Assembly (NCBI GenBank): GCA_026214975.1
Contig: CM047805.1
Location: 64,712,170 to 64,776,169, forward strand
Reading direction: 5' to 3'
Source of the DNA: Gentiana macrophylla
Lineage: Eukaryota; Streptophyta; Magnoliopsida; Gentianales; Gentianaceae
DNA: 64,000 bases
Under the pieces are notes generated by a model. The model made no database searches. It saw only the letters and a list, made by a program, of their open reading frames with translations, and had not been told where the DNA came from. Made by a program: the position numbers and the translations under genes. Below are positions 1 to 9,684 of the stretch, one piece after another; position 1 is the first letter of the stretch; each line of letters starts with the position of its first letter.

Positions 1-960
1 GCTAACTCATCAAAGCACAAGCCTATCATGCTCTTCCGACGGATCCGAACTTCAACTCCCTTTAAGAGTACATTCGGTGTTTTAACTGAACGAGTCAGAA
101 GCTCAATTCAGGCTTGTTCAAGTTTGTACAGTGTTAACATATCACGTTTAAAGGTTTAGAAATGATAGAGTGTGCTTATAAGGCTGAACAACCACCCAAC
201 GCCCGTTTAAAGAGATGGATGCCCGTCTGGAACATTACTGGACGCCCGTCAAGACCCGGACACCCGTCCATCTTTCCCAGACGCTCATCCACCCTAAGAC
301 AGCTACAACCTGAATATAAAATAACACCTCAGGCGCCCGTCGAGAGAAACCAGACGCCCGTCGAAATGTAGTTAAGCAGACGCCCGCCCACATGAAGTAG
401 ACGCCCGTCCGACTGGTTTCGGCTAGAACCCTAAAATCTCCAACACGATTTCCACATCGTTTCTCAACCAAACATCAGCAAAATTAACACAGTGAAGCAC
501 CAAAATACTCATTTAAATGCACCTTATCATCCATAGTCATTAACCAAGGCATAACTCATCTTCCTAACACCAAAACTTCTTAAGAAAAGATCTAATCCGT
601 ACAACTAAGAATTGGAATCATAGGAATAGTTTTTCTTACCTAAAAGCAACCAAAAACTGATCAAAAGACTCAGAAAAGCTTGCTGCACTTCCCACGAAAT
701 TGGTGCCAAACGGTGCACTCTTCACAAGGGTTCCAAATCTTGAGTCCGGTCTGAAAACAATTCAACACCTCCTTAGATAATTGAAGAACTCTTCTAGTCT
801 CTCTCTCTTCTTCCCAAATGCGCAGAGATGGAGTAGGAAACGTGAAACTAAAATTCTGATTAGGTTTTTAGGAGATTAACCTTTGTTAATTTTCCCTTAA
901 ATACCCACTCCCATAAAACCTTAGTTTTCCTTATTTGCCCTTAGTTATAAAAATTCAGAT
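1..960 (-). repeat. LTR-like fragment with repeated GACGGGCGTC motif
   Basis: No coding frame is supported here. Between about 198 and 412 the motif GACGCCCGTC (GACGGGCGTC on the minus strand) or a close variant occurs roughly nine times. Further right, the minus strand has a TATA-like GGGTATTTAAGGG near 892-904. A U3 rich in short GC motifs plus a core promoter resembles the LTRs elsewhere in this window, so this is probably a minus-strand LTR or LTR remnant running off the left edge. No TG/CA ends, PBS or target duplication were found, so the assignment is weak. Confidence 0.35.
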
Positions 961-969
961 TTCCTTAAC

Positions 970-1013
970 TATATATATATATATATATATATCACTCGAA
1001 ATATATATATATA
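970..1013. repeat. (AT)n microsatellite, interrupted
   Basis: Two AT dinucleotide runs (about 970-992 and 1001-1013) are separated by a short unique spacer. Confidence 0.9.
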
Positions 1014-1106
1014 CAACGTCCAAATTAATTAACTCCGAATAAAAGGAACCGAACCCAATATTTCGTTTTCGCAAAAAGACACGTCTGCCCTTTCCCGAAA
1101 ATCGGA

Positions 1107-1262
1107 ATATTACAAACAGACGTTGGAATGGAATAAAAATGATTCCATTCCATTTACCTACCAAACACAGTAATGGAATGATATCATTACATTCCATTGT
1201 ATTTCATTCCATCAGATTCATTTAATTCCATTACATTCCATCAATCCAAACGAGCCATTAGT
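1107..1262. mobile_element. possible small MITE rich in GGAATG/CATTCC
   Basis: The stretch consists largely of TGGAATG and its complement. It ends at the right in CCAAACGAGCCATTA, the type of end seen in many plant hAT-like MITEs, and the left side has CAAACAGACG. The two ends match only loosely as inverted repeats and no target duplication was resolved. Confidence 0.35.
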
Positions 1263-1738
1263 GCAGCAGATAAATCTATGAAAAAAAATTGATTTTCAAA
1301 ATCTATGAAAAAAAAGATGAAATGATTTCTGTTTTTATCAAGAATTTTTTTGGATAGTACCATAGTTTCTCCTCCTGATAGAGGCTCATTCGCTTGTTGG
1401 CTTTGGGTTAATGGTTAAAGGTGATGTATGATGTTTATAACTAGTATATCTTTTCATTCTATACAAAAAATGTTTGTAACCTTTTTCAACCAATCGAGAT
1501 CCTATACAGACCTTGAACTTGCGAACATTCAAATCATGGATAAAAGAAATTTACCTTAGTGAAAATTCAGCTTGGGCATTGAGCTTGACAAAAGAGCAAA
1601 ATTAGTTCAGTTTCTAGTGAAATTTTCAATCTACAATCAAAACGACACCAGGGCACGTTTGAATTAAGAATAGCCAAAACTAGTATAATAATAGTCTCAA
1701 GGCACGAGCATGATCCAGACTGTGTGATACTCCCCCAG
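1263..1738. other. 3' flank of the minus-strand gene, no gene seen
   Basis: AT-rich sequence without a convincing frame. It lies directly downstream of the stop codon of the minus-strand gene and should contain its 3' UTR and poly(A) region. Confidence 0.5.
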
Positions 1739-4234
1739 CTAGGCCTCATTAATGCAAGGTATAACCTCCTCGATGGCAACGCGCTCACGTTGCTGCTTCA
1801 ATTCCCATCCCAAAGATATATCATTTTTCAAGACAAAAGCCTGAGAAAATGTGAAACCAGAATGACAAGCAATGCAAAACATATGGAACCACCAAATAAG
1901 CCCTTATAAATTGAATGATAACAAGTAAAAAGGAAGTGGAATGAACATAGTCACTCCCAAAACAGTACCCGTAACTCCTCAGCTTCGAACTTCTGGCAGA
2001 ACAAATGCTGAAAAGCAGCAATTGCTGTCTGCAAGAATAATAATAATAATAATTATTATTATTATCATCGCGACACTAAAGCAGCAGCATCCAAAATAAG
2101 GCTATTGATTGTATAATAAGATAAATTCAGGATCATATCCAACTTCAAGATGTTTGTATTCGGTTATACGTTGATTTTAGGTTAAAATAACCTTCCATTA
2201 CTTGAACAAGCGGACAAAATACCCAAGTTCCCAAGTTCTGTTGATCCCTTTTACCTGTATAGTTTTATCAAAGGTAAAAGCTGAGTCGCTTGCCATTTCC
2301 TGTTGTAAAAACTCCATGGCTTTCTCCTTACCATGCTGTGCACTTGAGGCCTGTTGAGAGTGCTAAAATTACTAATGCAAAGTAACTCTACACAATTATT
2401 AGCTTTCATATGCTCAAATAGAGCAAGAAGCTCATCCAAGAAGATGAATGATCACTTACTTCATATAGAACCTCATCACTGCCTCCTATCAAAGCAACTG
2501 CATGATGAAACAAGAGCAAAAATGAGTGGAAGACGAAGAGGGATCGGAGATACATTTGCTACGTGTCAAAGGAAAAGGGTCTTACAAACACCAAAAGGTT
2601 TCTTGCTACTCTTGTGTAACATTTGACACGGTTCATCAGAAAACGATTCATGTTCATCAGACGATTCATCACACGGGCCTGCAATGTATGTTTGAACAAT
2701 GCGTTAACCATTAATCAAAAGGTTCAAAAGAGGATCGACTTTTTATCTAGAAAACAAATACAATCCCCGAAGTTTTTTTTTTTAAGGACTACAATAAACA
2801 AATCAACCATGTTTCAATATATAAGAAAATAAAATTGCAAAGATAGCCTTGTCTAAAAAGTTAATAACAACTCAAAGAAAGGGTTTACTATTTAATATGG
2901 CAAAAAGGAATCAGACGTTTCTGTGCGCAGAAACAAACAAGGAAAAGGGTCAAAGAAAAAGGGTCTTACAAACATACCAACGCTGAAAGGTTCCTCGCTG
3001 CTCTTTTTAGACATTTGACGTGATTCACCATACTCGTCTGCCATGTCTGCTTGAAGAATGCGTTAACAATTAATCAAGATTCAAGAGGACTTTAAACTAG
3101 AATGTACATAATAATTACAACAAAAACTCGAGAGATTGTTAAGGAATCGAACACACCTTCAACTCTGCTGATTAGAGCGTTCCAGAAACTGAGGAGGGAA
3201 TATTCTGGGAAATAATCATCTGGATTCGAATTCTGTCCGTCCTGATGTGAATTATCGGAGTAAAAGTTATCTTCTGAAATCTAGAATTATATATAGGAGA
3301 CAAGTACACTCTCTCTCGCCCAAAAAGTAGATAACAATGCTTAAGAAACAAAGAAAGAGGCGACGCACCACACGGACCACATCTTCGTTCCTAGTTACGA
3401 CACATATCGTGTCTATACCATGCACACCAACCCACATGATTTCATAAAAATTTACTGCATCACAAAAGGCATTGTTATCAAAGCACATAAGCTACATACA
3501 TATATAAGCAAGTATATAAAGACGGGTCTTTAAATGAATCAAAACACCACAGCCACGGCCAGATTTTTTATTATAAAAATTGGATTGCATGGTCTAAATT
3601 GAACAATAAGAAAAAAGCCAGATGGTGAATAAAACTTTTTGAAAGTAGGTTTCCAGGATGAGGGTTAAAAACTACAAAAGCAATCAAGTGCTTACCATAT
3701 GAGACAAAGCTAGGAATACCAGGCCGGATGCAAAACACGGGCACTGTCACCGATGCAAGTACAAATCAGGATCAAAGAAATAAACTGAAATTATTAATAT
3801 ATTTTTTTTAGTTAAAATTGACATTAGCTAAAGGATTTCAGTGTCTACCCGTATCGACGGCAGGTTGGGAGAAAAGGGAAGCCATGAGTCGTCGACCATC
3901 TCTACTGCCAAACTGAGGAATAAAAGAAATCAAATCAAGAATGAACATCTCTTATATAGGAGAAAACAAATTAAATTGCTATAGCAGATGATTGGCTATG
4001 AATATGTTCTCTTACACGAGATGCCAATTCACGACCAATATCTATGAATTCACAACGGTATTTTTTCTGGTATTTATCGTATTCAGGATTTGGTAGCTCA
4101 TCATCGCTAGATTCCCTATCATAATCATATTCGCTCTCACAACGTCGTAGCTCATTATCCCACCAGCTATCCTTGTCTTTTAGACGTTTAGCAGCCTGAG
4201 CGGGCTGGCCGCTTTCGGTTCTGGGAGTTTTCAT
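1739..4234 (-). CDS. 11-exon gene of unknown function, about 326 residues
   Basis: I do not recognise the protein. Exons on the minus strand are 4234-4016, 3912-3849, 3743-3696, 3454-about 3374, 3273-3157, 3046-2978, 2678-2592, 2497-2460, 2350-2255, 2028-1969 and 1840-1739. Every intron starts with GT and ends with AG, and all exon phases join without a frameshift; only the 3' end of exon 4 is uncertain. The start is the ATG at 4234 (MKTPRTESGQ); the frame stays open upstream, so a longer N-terminus is possible. Exon 1 is charged and acidic (WWDNELRRCESEYDYD). Exons 2-4 form a hydrophobic core containing PVFCIRPGIPSFVSY. Exons 6-7 are acidic and Ser-rich, and the C-terminus (KQQRERVAIEEVIPCINEA) looks helical. 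No signal peptide or membrane segment is evident. Ordered phases across ten introns argue for a functional gene. Confidence 0.75.
2035..2066. repeat. self-complementary AAT/ATT trinucleotide run
   Basis: An (AAT)n run is followed directly by (ATT)n, making a perfect small hairpin in the intron just upstream of the penultimate exon of the minus-strand gene. Confidence 0.85.
2564..3075 (-). repeat. tandem duplication containing exons 6 and 7
   Basis: The segments about 2564-2720 and 2943-3075 share the order GGGTCTTACAAACA, an exon, and GCGTTAAC-ATTAATCA, with similar exon ends (SSEEPFSV and SSKKPF). The gene therefore gained an exon by local duplication of about 375 bp. The later copy also contains an internal 21-bp repeat (GTTCATCAGA...GATTCAT) that doubles an acidic Ser-rich stretch. 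Confidence 0.75.
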
Positions 4235-4406
4235 ACCTGTTTCAAAAAATAGATACTTTCCGAGAAAATAGAAAATTTCCGAGAAGAACTTGGGAATTAA
4301 GAGGAAACTTGAAGGAGTAAAAATATGGGAAGAGATTTTATGGTAGAACAATAAAATAGTATGTTGCATTATCATCAGTCTTTTATAGTCTTTTTTCATC
4401 GTATAT

Positions 4407-4469
<63 letters not shown>

Positions 4470-4666
4470 GGTTTCTCAGAAAAAAAAAAAAAAATTCATT
4501 ATACATTTGGCTTTATAGTTTGTTTTTTTATTTATTACAAATATTAGGCTAGAATCACACACACGCATACTTTTGTCATGGAAAAGCTTACTCGCTATCG
4601 AATCTCTCCTTTCAGTCCGTCCTGTAATGGCTAACTAAACGTCGCTCTTAGGCTCGACACGCGAAC
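4235..4666. other. upstream region of the minus-strand gene
   Basis: It contains the likely 5' UTR and promoter side of the minus-strand gene, a long (TA)n run and a poly(A) tract. The right end (about 4580-4666) is unrelated to the neighbouring rrn23 fragment and was not identified; it may be another organelle-derived piece. Confidence 0.45.
4412..4467. repeat. (TA)n microsatellite
   Basis: An uninterrupted TA dinucleotide run of about 55 bp, followed by an A-rich stretch. Confidence 0.95.
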
Positions 4667-4784
4667 GTTCACCAGGGCTTCGGTCACCGGCTCCCCTGTC
4701 ATCAGGTCACCAACTTCCTTGACCTTCCGACACTGGGCAGGCGTCAGCCCCCATACATGGTCTTACGACTTTGCAGAGACCTGT
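4667..4784 (-). pseudogene. rrn23: plastid 23S rRNA fragment (NUPT)
   Basis: The minus strand reads as an internal part of chloroplast 23S rRNA: GGGGGCTGACGCCTGCCCAG, then GGAAGGTCAAGGAAGTTGG and GGGGAGCCGG. Similarity stops abruptly on both sides, so this is a short nuclear copy of plastid DNA and not a working gene. A simple CA-repeat flank with the phrase CATACTTTTGTC occurs on both sides (about 4555-4580 and 4793-4815), suggesting the piece was inserted between copies of one sequence. It belongs with the rps7 and psaB fragments 200-550 bp to the right. Confidence 0.8.
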
Positions 4785-4990
4785 AAGAATCACACACACA
4801 CACATACTTTTGTCTCTACTGAGACTCGAACCCTAAAAATCCGGGCAGGGGCGGCTACACATAGTGACAAATTGGTCACCCGACCCGCTAAAAAAAATTA
4901 CACTGGAAATTATCTTTTAGGTACACATTTTATATGTGTACCGACCCTCTTATTTTTATATATTGATTTATATTGACCCGTATTGAACTA

Positions 4991-5041
4991 CGTGGAGTAA
5001 CTCCCGATATAACAGTAAAAGCAAGGCGTGTAGGTGGATCG
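4991..5041 (+). pseudogene. rps7: plastid rps7 fragment
   Basis: The plus strand encodes [17 protein letters not shown], the highly conserved centre of chloroplast ribosomal protein S7. Only about 17 codons are present before the sequence switches to psaB, so this is a relic inside the hAT-like element. Confidence 0.75.
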
Positions 5042-5049
5042 ATTATGCC

Positions 5050-5169
5050 ATATTTCTAATAGCGGGTTGGTTACACCTACAACCGAAATGGAAACCGAGC
5101 CTTTCGTGGTTCAAAAATGCCGAATCGCGCCTGAATCATCATTTGTCAGGACTTTTCGGAGTAAGTTTG
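5050..5169 (+). pseudogene. psaB: plastid psaB internal fragment
   Basis: The plus strand encodes [19 protein letters not shown] followed by [18 protein letters not shown], an internal part of the photosystem I P700 apoprotein A2. It starts directly after the rps7 piece and ends where an inverted N-terminal psaB piece begins. No start or stop is associated, so it is non-functional here. Confidence 0.85.
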
Positions 5170-5326
5170 CTAATTGACCGAAGTGAGCAGCAAAAATATT
5201 CTGATAAAGACGTTCCTCAGTAATATCATCATGACTCTCGAAGTCATGCACGGTAGCAATACCAAACCAAATACGACGAGTAGTGGGGTCCTGAGCTAAT
5301 CCTTGGCTAAACCTTGGAAATCTTAA
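5170..5326 (-). pseudogene. psaB: plastid psaB N-terminal fragment, inverted
   Basis: The minus strand encodes [18 protein letters not shown] and [20 protein letters not shown], the N-terminus of PsaB. The plastid start codon is altered (ATATTAAGA where plastids have ATGGCATTAAGA). It is joined head-on to the internal psaB piece at about 5169/5170, so two non-adjacent parts of one plastid gene lie side by side in opposite directions. Confidence 0.85.
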
Positions 5327-5518
5327 TATAATATACTACGTATAACATTAAGCTTAATAATTGTAAAATATGATAAATTTCCAACCCGTATCATTAAATT
5401 CCTGGAGCCGCCCCTGCCTCCGGGTTAATGACCGCGGCATTTATCATTAAAAAAATGATTTTTTTTAGGAAAGAAAAGGAGAAATTGAAACTATAAATAT
5501 GTAAATTGTCGTACATTT

Positions 5519-6260
5519 AGGGCATGTTTGTTTACACCACTTATCACTTATTCTTAAAAGAATAAGTGATTATTAAAATAAGTGTTGTTTGATAATACTT
5601 TTTAACACCTCTTAATTAATTAATATCTTCTGAATTTCCTGTGAAAAATTATGGAAAATTTTAAGTGGTTGAGGAACTACTTAATCTTTGAATTTTTCAA
5701 TAAATCTGCGTTAGGTGACACCCCACACCCATACCTACCTCACACCTACACCCCACCCTCACCCTAACCCCATCCCCATCCACCCCACCCATACCCCCAC
5801 CCACCCCACACCCCCACACCCACACAACCCATACCCCTACACACCCGCCCACACCCTCACCCACCCATACCCACGCTCACACCCTCATACCCACCCATAC
5901 CCACCCTCACACCCTCATACCCACCTACACCCTCACACCCCCACTCCCACCCCCCTCCCTACACCCACACCCACCACACACCACAAACCACACCCACACC
6001 CACCACCACACACACACCCACACCCACCCCTACACCCCCACAACCCCCACACCCTACACCCACACCCACCCCCACCCATCACACACCCGACACCCACCCA
6101 CACCCACACCCCACCCTTCACCCACCTACACCCCATTACCCCACACCAACACCCCCACCCACCCTACACCCACCCTTCACACACCCACACCCACATACAC
6201 ACTCACGAAACAAATTCTAATTTCAGATATAATAAGTGTTACCAAACGATCTAATCAATT
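5519..6260. mobile_element. probable MITE expanded by an internal satellite
   Basis: The left side begins GGGCATGTTTGTTTACACC and contains the palindrome ACTTATTCTTAAAAGAATAAGT; the right side ends with ATAATAAGTGTTACCAAACG. Ends in GTTTG/CAAAC with AATAAGTG subterminal repeats are typical of small plant hAT-type MITEs. Most of the interior is the C-rich satellite. No clear target duplication was found. Confidence 0.4.
5719..6206 (+). repeat. C-rich (CCCACA/CCCTCA) satellite, nearly G-free
   Basis: About 490 bp composed of CCCACA, CCCATA, CCCTCA and related hexamer-like units with almost no G on the plus strand. It starts with CCCTCACCCTAACCCC, close to but not a true plant telomere repeat. 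The minus strand is a G-rich array with many GGG runs. Confidence 0.9.
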
Positions 6261-7862
6261 TCAAAGACTTAAAATATTCGATTCTTAATTTATTGAATTA
6301 AGATTTTGATTTTCAGATTTTAGATTCGATCTTGATTTTAACAAAACTACTTTAATTAAAAAAAATAAATCTATCTTTTGATTTTAACGTCAAAAAATCG
6401 TAATTGTTTCACAATATTTTTTCTTTTTGTGTTCTATTTATTTAGACATCTCATTGGATATATTTTCGATGTCATTTTTTTTATCAAAAACAACAAAACA
6501 GTGAAATAGTCAATTTGAATTCAATTCCACCGTACTGAACAGTGGATTTGGAATAACGAACCGTGGAACTGTTTCACAATTTATATTTTTACTGTCCTGA
6601 TTCCTATTTTTTTTTTCTCTTATCTACCATTTATTCCCACTTCCTCTTTATATTATACGGATTAAGGTTGATAAACTCGTGCATTACACGGCACTATTTC
6701 GTCCAATAAAAGAATATCTAAATTCATAAACTTGTGTTTCAAACGAATATTGTATGTGTAATTACATTTGATTAATACGGAAGCAAAAAAATTTATGGAT
6801 AAAATTGTATGCCTAACATTGAAACTGAGGTTATTTATATGGATAAATTGTAGCAAAATGCTGACTAGGAAGGTCCTTTGACGGTTTTCAGCACTCAAGT
6901 CTCGGAATAGTAACAGTATAAATGACAGTCGTAAGTTATAAGTAAAGTATCATGGAATAATCAATACATCTGTAAAATTATAATCTCTCTAAAATTATAA
7001 TCTAAATCTATATTAATATTTTAGAGTAGATAACTACCGATTGACCCGGAAAATTACCCCTTTTTGCGCATTAAAAAAAAAAAAAAAAAAATCACCTTCT
7101 CCTCGGTCAAAACCACAAACCGAAGAATAACTCCCAGTCCTCTATGCCAGTAACAAAATTCCATATCTACATCAATATCTTCTTTCACGAGGAATGTGGT
7201 TTCATCTGGTAATCTCAAAAGTGGACTCTTTCTCTTAACTTTTTTTCACGAAATGATTTTCTTGGTAACTCAATCGGTTATTTGCTTTGGTATATCTTTC
7301 ACATCTACATGTTGTTCCTTCTGTTGACACAATTTTAAGCAAATTTTGTACTGGTTTGTTGGTGTAGGGAGGAATTGATATGCGTTTTGGACTTTTCTCT
7401 TCTTAGCGGCCAGTTTCTGCTTCATATTTTTGGATTGGGGTCACTTTTATGTCTCGGTTGATTTGCTGTTTTAATATGATTGTGGTATTTTATCACGGCG
7501 ATGATTTCTGATTAATTTCATCTCTTTTTAAGGATTGCTTCAATATTTGGGTTTTAGTTTAGAAGAGGACCTTGGAATGGGTGAAAATGTTGTTTGATAT
7601 TTTCCTAATCACTTCGCGGGTCGGGGCGCCCCTGATGCAAATCAAACTCATTCATTAATGTCTTATTCAATGATTTTTCTGAAGGGATTTATATTGATTC
7701 TTTTTTGCTTTCCTGCAATTCTTTTTATTTAGTGGATTAGTTTTTTGTTCTTCTTTTTCATCTATTTTTCATTTTTTTTTTTTTTTTGATTTCTTTTGGA
7801 ATCGTCTCTTACTCGATTGTTAGTGATTGTTTTCAGTCTCACTTCAAATGAAGATCGGTGAG
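6261..7862. other. AT-rich region; possible 5' part of a split host gene
   Basis: No frame is convincing by itself. From about 7090 the plus strand changes to less AT-rich sequence with splice-like signals, for example CATCTG|GTAATC at about 7210 and TTTTCAG|TCTC near 7836. These may be upstream exons or UTR of the plus-strand gene whose last exon is proposed at 33732-33896. The stretch ends in the target duplication GGCGG at 7863-7867. Confidence 0.3.
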
Positions 7863-7867
7863 GGCGG

Positions 7868-9666
7868 TGATTGAGCTAAAATTCACCCACCAAAAATAAT
7901 TTATAAAGACTAAACCGCGACAAACTAACTCTCTAACCTAAGCGAGTGCATCAGATCGATTCACAAGATAAATGCATTACTGAAAGTTTGGTCGAACCCA
8001 AAGGAAAAGTGTTTGTGTGTACCAAGCGAGCGTGTTACTTAGTCAGGTTATCAATCTTTTAAAGTGCTTGTATACTACAACGACACTAAGGTGATTCTTA
8101 CTAACGAGTCTAAAGATAGAAAAGGAAGAAAGAAGATTAACTACTCGGTTTTTAACGTTATACTAAGGGACATAGCCGAACCATGATCAAAGTATTTAGT
8201 TTCAACCCCAGGGTGGACAAAACCGGAGTGTGCATTATAACAAACGAACTATCGCATTCAATTTCACGGTGCGTGTCCACAATTCTCAGTGCTAAGATCT
8301 GAACAACTCTCCTTTAACACCCTATGCCATGTTAACTACCCTTCCCTTAAGAAGATTCACTAACAAGGCATGATACGCACTAGAGCCGCTTAAACGTTAA
8401 AACGAGTAACCTCACTTTGGGCCCGGTTTAACAACTAAGCCGGGTCTACTCCGCGATCCTAGAACCCCTTATCCCACATTTTCCCGCAGAACAACTCATA
8501 TAAGGTTGATGTGTGTGACTTTGACCTAGGTAGCTAATCTAGCCCAAATATGTTAAATAAGTTCTAAGACATGAAACAAGCAATATAAGACATTAAAAAG
8601 CACTACACACTCCCAATTTCATCACCCAAAGGGTGATTTCACCAAATTTCACCTGATTCGACTATGAAAAGGGATAGGTACTCATTTTACTAATCAAAAC
8701 ATACACAAAACAGTAAATGAAAGCCATAATAAGTAAAAGAGAAGATAAATTTACCATTAATTTGAAGAAATTCGAGTTGAGATCCAAAAAGTACAACTTA
8801 AAGAAGTAATTAAAAGGTGGTCTCTTAGTGTTTGGAATTGAGATTTGAGCATGGAAAGAGTAGAATCTAACTATGTTTAAGCTAATCTAAGCTAAGAGAA
8901 AGTGGAATAATCCATTACAAAATTCGTGCTAAAGAGTGGGTATAGTTTAGCTAAGAGAGGGGAGAAAATCTATAGAAAAATGACTCCAAACGCGCGTTTG
9001 GAGGTCCCCAAACGCGCGTTTCGCTTCAGGTGCACTCTGTCCAAAATTCTGCTTTTGAAACGCCGGTTTGAAATCTCAAGCGCGTGTTTGAGATGATGCG
9101 ATTTTTCGCCGCAGAAACCATGATATCTTCGCGTGTAGAACTCCGATTTGAGTGATTCAAAATGCGTTGGAAAGATCTTTCAATTATCTACAGAACATAG
9201 GTTGAGATACTAATTCAAAAAGTGATAACAATTCAAAATGCGTTGAAGAATCCATGACCAGAAAATGCCTCCATCATAGGTCAAATTTCTGCTGAACAGA
9301 ACATAGGGGTTGAGATACTAACACTTCTTCCCCCTTTTCTTCATTTTTCTTCTTCCTAGGTTCATTTTTGCACCTTGATCATACTTCTCATCATAAATAT
9401 TCGCCTTCCGGGTTCTCGTGACACCTAGACCCTACAATCTCATGAACGAAAAAGACACACAAACGATTCCGGAGGGTAAAAGTGCTCGGAATGGGGTTAA
9501 TATTAATAAAAATGAGGCTTTACCATCAAAAGATGATAAAAGCCCTTGTGCTCTAAAACATGTGATACCAACCCGTTTTGAGACCTTAATGTGTCAAAAT
9601 ATACCAAATATGCATCAAAATGAGGGCTAAAAGAGTGCCAGAGTCATGCAAAGTTGACTCCTATCA
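7868..9666 (-). repeat. 3' LTR of the outer gypsy element
   Basis: It is 1799 bp and pairs with 31587-33389. On the plus strand it starts TGATTGAGCTAAAATTCAC and ends GACTCCTATCA. Compared with the 5' LTR it lacks about 40 bp around 8970 that include the TATA box, and it has a local rearrangement near 9180-9240. It contains the palindrome CAAACGCGCGTTTG at 8987-9000 and variants at about 9009 and 9075. Confidence 0.93.
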
Positions 9667-9684
9667 ACCACCCCACACTTAGCC
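9667..9684 (-). other. polypurine tract of the outer element
   Basis: The minus strand reads AAGTGTGGGGTGGT immediately before the 3' LTR, the expected plus-strand priming site. Confidence 0.8.

Larger units (their letters stand above)
4846..5416. mobile_element. 571-bp hAT-like element carrying plastid DNA
   Basis: The ends are inverted (CAGGGGCGGCT at the left, AGCCGCCCCTG at the right). They are flanked by similar 8-bp duplications, AATCCGGG (4838-4845) and CCTCCGGG (5417-5424), which match at six positions. CAGGGGCGG ends and 8-bp duplications fit non-autonomous hAT elements. Transposon-like sequence occupies the outer parts; GACCCGTAT and AACCCGTAT bracket a central block of about 400 bp made of plastid fragments. 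There is no transposase. Confidence 0.65.

Noticed and set aside
5719..6206. Interstitial telomere repeat
   Set aside because: Only isolated CCCTAA-like phrases occur; the plant CCCTAAA unit is not tandemly repeated.
5715..6254. 179-codon His/Pro-rich frame
   Set aside because: Product of the C-rich satellite; all of its codons are repeat units.
9418..9630. 70-94-codon frames repeated at 9418 and 33142, nearly identical
   Set aside because: They lie antisense within the two LTRs of one element and match because the LTRs are copies; no domain or other evidence of coding.
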